The position numbers and the translations under genes are program-made. DNA of 64,000 nt. Source: Gluconobacter frateurii. GTDB lineage: Bacteria > Pseudomonadota > Alphaproteobacteria > Acetobacterales > Acetobacteraceae. The stretch is from the NCBI RefSeq assembly GCF_002723955.1, contig NZ_BEWN01000002.1:62001-126000 (forward strand), in the 5' to 3' direction. Of the stretch, positions 59,543 to 64,000 are shown piece after piece. The notes under the pieces were generated by a model that made no database searches, had not been told where the DNA came from, and saw only the letters and a list, made by a program, of their open reading frames with translations. Each line of letters opens with the position of its first letter. Position 1 is the first letter of the stretch.

Positions 59543-60441
59543 GTAAAGCCATGTCCAGCACAGGTTCCATCCTCGTCACGGGCGGCAATGGCCAGCTTGC
59601 GACATCCCTCGCCACTCTCGGCGGTGACCGCATCATTCGTGTGGGTCGACCGGAGTTCGATTTCGACAAGCCTGAAACGATCGCAGCCGCGATTGAAAAA
59701 TATCACCCGGCTGCTGTGGTGAATGCCGCTGCCTGGACGGCTGTCGATCTGGCTGAAACCGAGAAAGACGGTGCAGAACGCGCCAATAACTCGGGTCCGA
59801 AGGCGCTTGCTGAAGCCTGTGCCAAGGCAGGCATTCCGTTTGTGCATGTTTCGACGGACTATGTCTTTTCCGGTGACAAGGGCACGCCCTACACCGAAGA
59901 AGACCCGACCAGCCCTGAGACGGTCTATGGCAGCACCAAGGCTGACGGTGAACAGGCCGTTCTGGCAGCCAACCCAAAGAGCATCGTTCTCAGAACGTCC
60001 TGGGTCTATTCGGCGCACGGCAAGAACTTCATCAAGACCATGATCAACGCTGGGGCAAAGAACCCGGCTCTCAAGGTCGTTGGAGATCAGAGCGGCAACC
60101 CGACCAGTTCCGACGATCTGGCGGAAGCCATCCTCGCCATTCTGGCTCTGGTGGAAAAAGACGGGTGGAAGCCAGAATACGCTGGCATCTACCACGCCAG
60201 CGGAACCGGCGAGACGACCTGGCACGGCCTGGCAGTCGCTGCCCTTGAAGAAGCCGAAAAACATGGGCAGGCCATGCCCACGGTTACGGCAATCCGTACA
60301 GAAGACTGGCCTACGCCAGCCAAGCGTCCGCAGGATTCCCGGCTGGACTGTTCAAAACTTCATCGCATTTTTGGCGTTAAATTGCCTGAATGGCGTGAGA
60401 GTGTAGCCCGTACGGTGCATCGTCTCTTTACGGCTTCGTAA
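59539..60441 (+). CDS. rmlD: dTDP-4-dehydrorhamnose reductase
   Basis: 300 residues; last step to dTDP-L-rhamnose. NADPH fold ILVTGGNGQLATSLA, ADxVF-type VSTDYVFSGDKG and the Tyr-x3-Lys site VYGSTKADGEQAV. GTG 59539 overlaps the rmlC stop; ATG 59551 is an alternative start. Confidence 0.93.
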   Translation: MSKAMSSTGSILVTGGNGQLATSLATLGGDRIIRVGRPEFDFDKPETIAAAIEKYHPAAVVNAAAWTAVDLAETEKDGAERANNSGPKALAEACAKAGIPFVHVSTDYVFSGDKGTPYTEEDPTSPETVYGSTKADGEQAVLAANPKSIVLRTSWVYSAHGKNFIKTMINAGAKNPALKVVGDQSGNPTSSDDLAEAILAILALVEKDGWKPEYAGIYHASGTGETTWHGLAVAALEEAEKHGQAMPTVTAIRTEDWPTPAKRPQDSRLDCSKLHRIFGVKLPEWRESVARTVHRLFTAS

Positions 60442-60514
60442 GTTTTACAGGCCATTCTGATAAGGAATGGTCTGTATTCCGCGTTTTGTTTCTGTTCGTT
60501 TTCATAAGGATGTC

Positions 60515-61516
60515 ATGTCTTCTCCTCAATCCGGCACCCGCCGCTGGAACCCGCAGATGATCCGGGGAGGAGCAAGTCAAGGTGCGGACAGAACAACGCG
60601 CGTTGCTATTCTGTTATCGCTTTACAATGGCGAAACTTACCTGAACGCACAGCTCGACAGCATTTTAGCCCAGTCTCACACAGACTGGGTTCTTTACTGG
60701 CGCGATGACGGGTCAACAGATGCTTCACGCGTCATTATGCTCTCCTTTGCTGCACACCGTGGGCATGGACGCTGCGTCGAGATCACGTCCCTTCCCGGCT
60801 CGAACGGTGTCGGAGCATCGTACCTGCATCTGCTGGATTCCATTCCAGAAACGCCGTTCGTTGCGTTCGCTGATCAGGACGACGTCTGGCACCCCAAAAA
60901 ACTGGAATGGGCTGTAGAGTGGCTTCGGACTCAACCTGCCCAGATCCCGGCAATTTATTGCGCCCGTCAGTATCTGACGGATAGCACGCTGAACGTCTTC
61001 AGCAAGTCCGAACGGTTACATCGACAGCCGTGTTTTGCAGCGGCTCTGACCCAGAATATTGCAACAGGCCATACAGCTGTCATTAACGCAGCCGCCTGCC
61101 ATTTGATGCAGGGAACCACTCCGCCCGCCAACACCTTGCATGACTGGTGGGCGTATTTGCTGACTATGGCAGCCGGCGGAGAAATTTTCTTTGATGATCG
61201 CTGCGTGAGTTATTACCGGCAGCACTCCTGCAATACGGTCGGTGCGAAGCATTCCAGAATCCAGCGCGGCCTTGGCGCCTTAAAACGCGGGCCTGGCGCT
61301 TTCATGACGATCTTCGAATCAAACGTGCAACGTCTTCTGAGCTATCCAGACATGCTGACGCCGGAATCCAAAGCGCTTCTTGAAGATCTGTCTCAGGCCC
61401 GGACGTTTAAAGAACGTTTCAGGCTCCTCTGGAAACGGCCAGAGCTTCAGAGACAGACCTTTGGTGAAACTACCGTTTTTCGCCTCTGGTATCTGCTGGC
61501 CACGCGTTGCCACTAA
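60515..61516 (+). CDS. Family 2 glycosyltransferase, probable rhamnosyltransferase
   Basis: 333 residues. GT-A fold: VAILLSLYNGETYLNAQLDSILAQSHTDWVLYWRDDGSTD, then the second acidic motif FVAFADQDDVWHPKKLEWA and WWAYLLTMAAGG. Adjacency to rmlCD suggests it transfers rhamnose onto a surface polysaccharide or lipid. The ATG at 60515 has AAGGATGTC. Overlaps the convergent HIT gene by 4 bases at the 3' end. Confidence 0.85.
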   Translation: MSSPQSGTRRWNPQMIRGGASQGADRTTRVAILLSLYNGETYLNAQLDSILAQSHTDWVLYWRDDGSTDASRVIMLSFAAHRGHGRCVEITSLPGSNGVGASYLHLLDSIPETPFVAFADQDDVWHPKKLEWAVEWLRTQPAQIPAIYCARQYLTDSTLNVFSKSERLHRQPCFAAALTQNIATGHTAVINAAACHLMQGTTPPANTLHDWWAYLLTMAAGGEIFFDDRCVSYYRQHSCNTVGAKHSRIQRGLGALKRGPGAFMTIFESNVQRLLSYPDMLTPESKALLEDLSQARTFKERFRLLWKRPELQRQTFGETTVFRLWYLLATRCH

Positions 61517-61953
61517 TGGCCTAAGCCTAACTCCCGCTTCATTGCCTCCATGAAGGTCTTGTCCTGCTCCGGGTCAAACGGTCTGGCAGCAGCATAATCA
61601 TAGGCTATACTGGCAGCCTTGGTGCGTTTGTCGTCCTCCTCGCTCGCGTAGCGCGGCACGATATGGGTGTGAAGCGAGGGCGCAAGATTACACCATGTCT
61701 CATAATTGATACGAGATGCCCCGGTCACCGCCAGAAGGGCATCCCCAACCGCAGCCATATCCAGAAGGTACTGGGCCCTCGCCTCTCCGTGCAAATCATT
61801 GAGGGAGGAAACGATGGGATCTGCGAGAAGCTGGCAATACCCCGGAAGAGGCTGGGTCTCCCCAAGCACAAGCCAGCCAGATTTCATACGTCCAATGACA
61901 AACGGGTTATTGCCGCTTCGTGCAGCAATAACCCGTTGAGCGATAACGTTCAT
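61513..61953 (-). CDS. HIT domain protein
   Basis: 146 residues; nucleotide hydrolase/transferase family. The His triad appears as SLHTHIVPRY (His-x-His form). Helical and beta parts (LVLGETQPLPGYCQLLAD) fit. The ATG follows GAGGAGG, which could pair with CCTCC 8 bases upstream. Downstream of the sugar porter by 32 bases, so probably cotranscribed. Confidence 0.85.
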   Translation of the reverse strand: MNVIAQRVIAARSGNNPFVIGRMKSGWLVLGETQPLPGYCQLLADPIVSSLNDLHGEARAQYLLDMAAVGDALLAVTGASRINYETWCNLAPSLHTHIVPRYASEEDDKRTKAASIAYDYAAARPFDPEQDKTFMEAMKRELGLGH

Positions 61954-61985
61954 ATCCGGTCCTCCTCAAGAAAGGAGGAACCGTA

Positions 61986-63473
61986 TCATGCTGCAGACCG
62001 AGCGTCCTCTTCATCCTCTTCCGGGACAATGCGCTTGTTCTCCCGCGTCGGACGGAAACGATTTTCCAGCAGCGCGTCTTCAATGTCTTCAAGGGAAGCA
62101 CCGGAAGTCTCCGGAACAAAGAAGAACACAAAGATCACGGAGGCCAGGTTGACCAGGGCGTAGAACCACATCGTCCATGTCAGGCCAATGCCCTCGGCCA
62201 TTGTCAGCGCCGTACTGGTCACAAGCAGATCTGCTCCCCATAGCGTCGCTGCGTGCAGGGATGTTGCCTGCCCACGCATGGAAAGCGGGAACATTTCCGC
62301 ACCCAGAAGCCAACCGCAGACCTGAATACCACCAGAGTTGAACATCATGAACAGCAGCAGAAAGGCCACGATCAGATAAGATCCAATGCTCCCTGGAGCC
62401 GGATGGCTCATGAACATGATGCCCAGACCAACCAGAGACAGGGCAGCACCCGGCCCCATGATCAGCATGAGACGACGACGGCCGATCCGGTCCACGAACA
62501 GGCAGCCCAGAAAGGTCATGATGCAATAAACGATCGCCACACCCAGCGACGCCCATAGTGCCGAAGATGCACCAAATCCGGCATCGTTCAGGAACGTCGG
62601 CGCATAATAGATCATCATCTCCAGGCCGCCGCACTGGGTAAAGAATGCGACACCAAGCGCTGCAACCAGTGCGGGACGAACCCAGGGCTGGAAGAGGCCA
62701 CGCCAGCCACGGTTCTTCGGATCGATATCCGTTGCGTTCTCGCGGATCGCTTCCACTTCTTTGCGGACTGCCCGCTTGGTCGTCCGAATACGGCTGAGAT
62801 GAAGAATGGCGTTCTTCATGCCTTCATTTTCAGCCGACCAGCGAGGGCTTTTCGGCATGAAGAACATGGACACGAAAACGATGGCTGCGGGAATGGCGGC
62901 AATCCCCACCATCGGGCGCCAACCCCAGTTCGTCCGCTGCGTCAGGCCAATGATATTAGCAATCAGAATACCCAGACCAATGGCAACATTGAACATTGTC
63001 ACCAGGCTGCCACGGCGTTCCTGAGGTGCCAGTTCCGAAATATACATCGGAACCACCTGTGTAGATCCACCGACGGCAAGTCCAAGCACGAAACGGGCCG
63101 CAATCAGATTCCAGACATCTGGGGAAAATGCACAAGCCGTTGCACCGAGAACAAACACACCACTGACAATGCAGGTTGTTGTGCGTCGACCAAATTTCTC
63201 GGAGAGGGCGCCTGCCACGAAAGCACCAAACACTGCGCCCAGAAGAATAGCGGAGGCGACGCTTTCCTTCATGGTGGAGTTCAGATGGAAGTCATCACCA
63301 ATAAGAGGAAGCGTTCCCGAAATGATGCCTGTATCATAACCGTAAAGCCCACCGCAGATTGCGGCGACCATAGCGGCCAGCATCAGGATCAGTTTCGCAT
63401 TCGGCGAGACCTCGATTTTGGAGAGGTCTATCTGTTCACGAACAGGTCGAGATGTTTTCGTATCATTTGACAT
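61986..63473 (-). CDS. Sugar porter (MFS) transporter
   Basis: 495 residues, 12 membrane segments with the sugar-porter marks: LYGYDTGIISGTL in helix 1, FGRRTTTCIVSG, RFVLGLAVGGSTQVVPMYISELAP, PKSPRWSAENEG, GRRRLMLIMGPG and PETSGASLEDIEDAL. Galactose/arabinose/xylose-type proton symporter. ATG 63473 is chosen; a slightly longer frame to 63494 exists. Exact sugar unknown. Confidence 0.88.
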   Translation of the reverse strand: MSNDTKTSRPVREQIDLSKIEVSPNAKLILMLAAMVAAICGGLYGYDTGIISGTLPLIGDDFHLNSTMKESVASAILLGAVFGAFVAGALSEKFGRRTTTCIVSGVFVLGATACAFSPDVWNLIAARFVLGLAVGGSTQVVPMYISELAPQERRGSLVTMFNVAIGLGILIANIIGLTQRTNWGWRPMVGIAAIPAAIVFVSMFFMPKSPRWSAENEGMKNAILHLSRIRTTKRAVRKEVEAIRENATDIDPKNRGWRGLFQPWVRPALVAALGVAFFTQCGGLEMMIYYAPTFLNDAGFGASSALWASLGVAIVYCIMTFLGCLFVDRIGRRRLMLIMGPGAALSLVGLGIMFMSHPAPGSIGSYLIVAFLLLFMMFNSGGIQVCGWLLGAEMFPLSMRGQATSLHAATLWGADLLVTSTALTMAEGIGLTWTMWFYALVNLASVIFVFFFVPETSGASLEDIEDALLENRFRPTRENKRIVPEEDEEDARSAA

Positions 63474-63607
63474 AGCGATATTAACATAGAGCAATCTGTC
63501 AGGTTTTTCGCGCCCGTTCTATTTTTTCATAAAAAACCGCGTTTTCCCTATAGTCTGGCGATACGGTGTGAAGTTGGTTATGAACAGAGAACCTATGGAG
63601 GCCCACA

Positions 63608-63742
63608 ATGTCGACTGAAACTCCGGATACAACCCGCGATGCACCCGTCATTACCGGCAGGGCTCTGATTATCCTTCATCTCTGCCTGATCGCCTTTATC
63701 GGGCTGGTTCACCTTCGTCTGGTGACAATGACAGGCAATTAA
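63608..63742 (+). CDS. Small single-pass membrane protein (44 aa)
   Basis: Reads MSTETPDTTRDAPVITG, then a hydrophobic helix ALIILHLCLIAFIGLVHL, then RLVTMTGN. GGAGG lies 6 bases before ATG. Very short, but a strong ribosome site and a tidy membrane helix favour it. Its stop overlaps the opposite-strand permease stop. No family recognised. Confidence 0.6.
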   Translation: MSTETPDTTRDAPVITGRALIILHLCLIAFIGLVHLRLVTMTGN

Positions 63743-64000
63743 CGCCTGACCATGCACGCCATTCCATAACAGGCGGCGGCTCCAAGCCCGATCCAGAATG
63801 GCACGGGCACGTCTGTCACCCAGGACAGAGCAAGACCTCCCCAGGACAGAAACAGGGCCAGAGACACCGCAGTGGCGAGCCCTGCAACGGGCCTCAAACC
63901 TAACCGGAGAGCCGTTGCCGCCGGGCCGATCATGAGGCTGAAGGCCAGAAGCGCGCCCGAGACTTCTGCACAGGCGGAACAAGCCAAGGCCGCTATCGCC
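63739..64000 (-). CDS. Metal ABC transporter permease, C-terminal fragment (cut by window edge)
   Basis: The last 86 residues of a ZnuB/MntB-type permease: ACSACAEVSGALLAFSLMIGPAATA with the conserved G-A-L-L-x-F...P-A-A-T-A pattern, then two membrane helices. The start lies beyond the window. Confidence 0.75.
   Translation of the reverse strand, partial: AIAALACSACAEVSGALLAFSLMIGPAATALRLGLRPVAGLATAVSLALFLSWGGLALSWVTDVPVPFWIGLGAAACYGMACMVRR

Overview
The window reads as a chromosomal segment of an acetic acid bacterium, most likely Gluconobacter. The best evidence is the membrane-bound PQQ alcohol dehydrogenase pair adhA-adhB, which matches the Gluconobacter oxydans proteins as I remember them almost word for word. 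A moderately GC-rich alphaproteobacterial gene style, glycine-riboswitch control of gcvT-gcvH-gcvP and a GMC-type dehydrogenase also fit. This is inference from reading; no database search was run. No insertion sequence, prophage, CRISPR array or rRNA operon was seen.

Layout. 0-9.4 kb: YggT, a porin-like outer-membrane protein, TldD, a class I aminotransferase, glutamine synthetase with an unusual Lys/Ala/Pro-rich N-terminus, a TRIC channel, a cyclic-nucleotide phosphodiesterase, a small heavy-metal chaperone, an ABM-domain protein and YbaK. 9.4-14.2 kb: glycine cleavage operon gcvT-gcvH-gcvP behind a tandem glycine riboswitch, with a terminator-like hairpin between gcvH and gcvP. 14.2-17.3 kb: a second ABM protein, a DUF333 lipoprotein, a MarR regulator with a perfect 22-bp palindrome in front, and the polyamine genes speD-speE. 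17.3-23.9 kb: miaA-ilvB-ilvN-ilvC, divergent serB, a Gly/Trp-rich exported protein and a DUF721 (DciA-like) protein. 23.9-31.8 kb: mutY, a GFOR-like oxidoreductase, a DMT exporter, catalase, lipoproteins and a CorA-type transporter. 31.9-39.5 kb: ahcY, DUF3597, a TonB receptor coupled to a histidine acid phosphatase, an L,D-transpeptidase and an oxoglutarate dehydrogenase E2 without the usual E3-binding domain. 39.7-48.1 kb: a GMC dehydrogenase pair, rho, ogt and adhA-adhB. 48.2-53.6 kb: mnmE-mnmG-rsmG-parA-parB. 53.7-64 kb: tRNA-Lys, a histidine phosphatase coupled to a large PLP enzyme, the dTDP-rhamnose operon rmlBA/rmlCD with a glycosyltransferase, a HIT protein, a sugar porter, a 44-residue membrane protein and the end of a metal ABC permease.

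How parts work together. parA and parB sit with five parS-like 16-mers (TGTTTCACGTGAAACA and near variants) spread from 3.9 to 51.4 kb, several inside coding genes, so the whole window looks like a chromosome-partition domain. The ethanol-oxidising adhA-adhB genes lie inside the usually compact rho-mnmE-mnmG-rsmG-parA-parB block. The most open-ended items are the PLP enzyme/histidine phosphatase pair, the signal-less GMC dehydrogenase, the TonB receptor/acid phosphatase pair, and a tRNA-Lys transcript whose 5' leader and 3' trailer are perfectly complementary over 14 bases.
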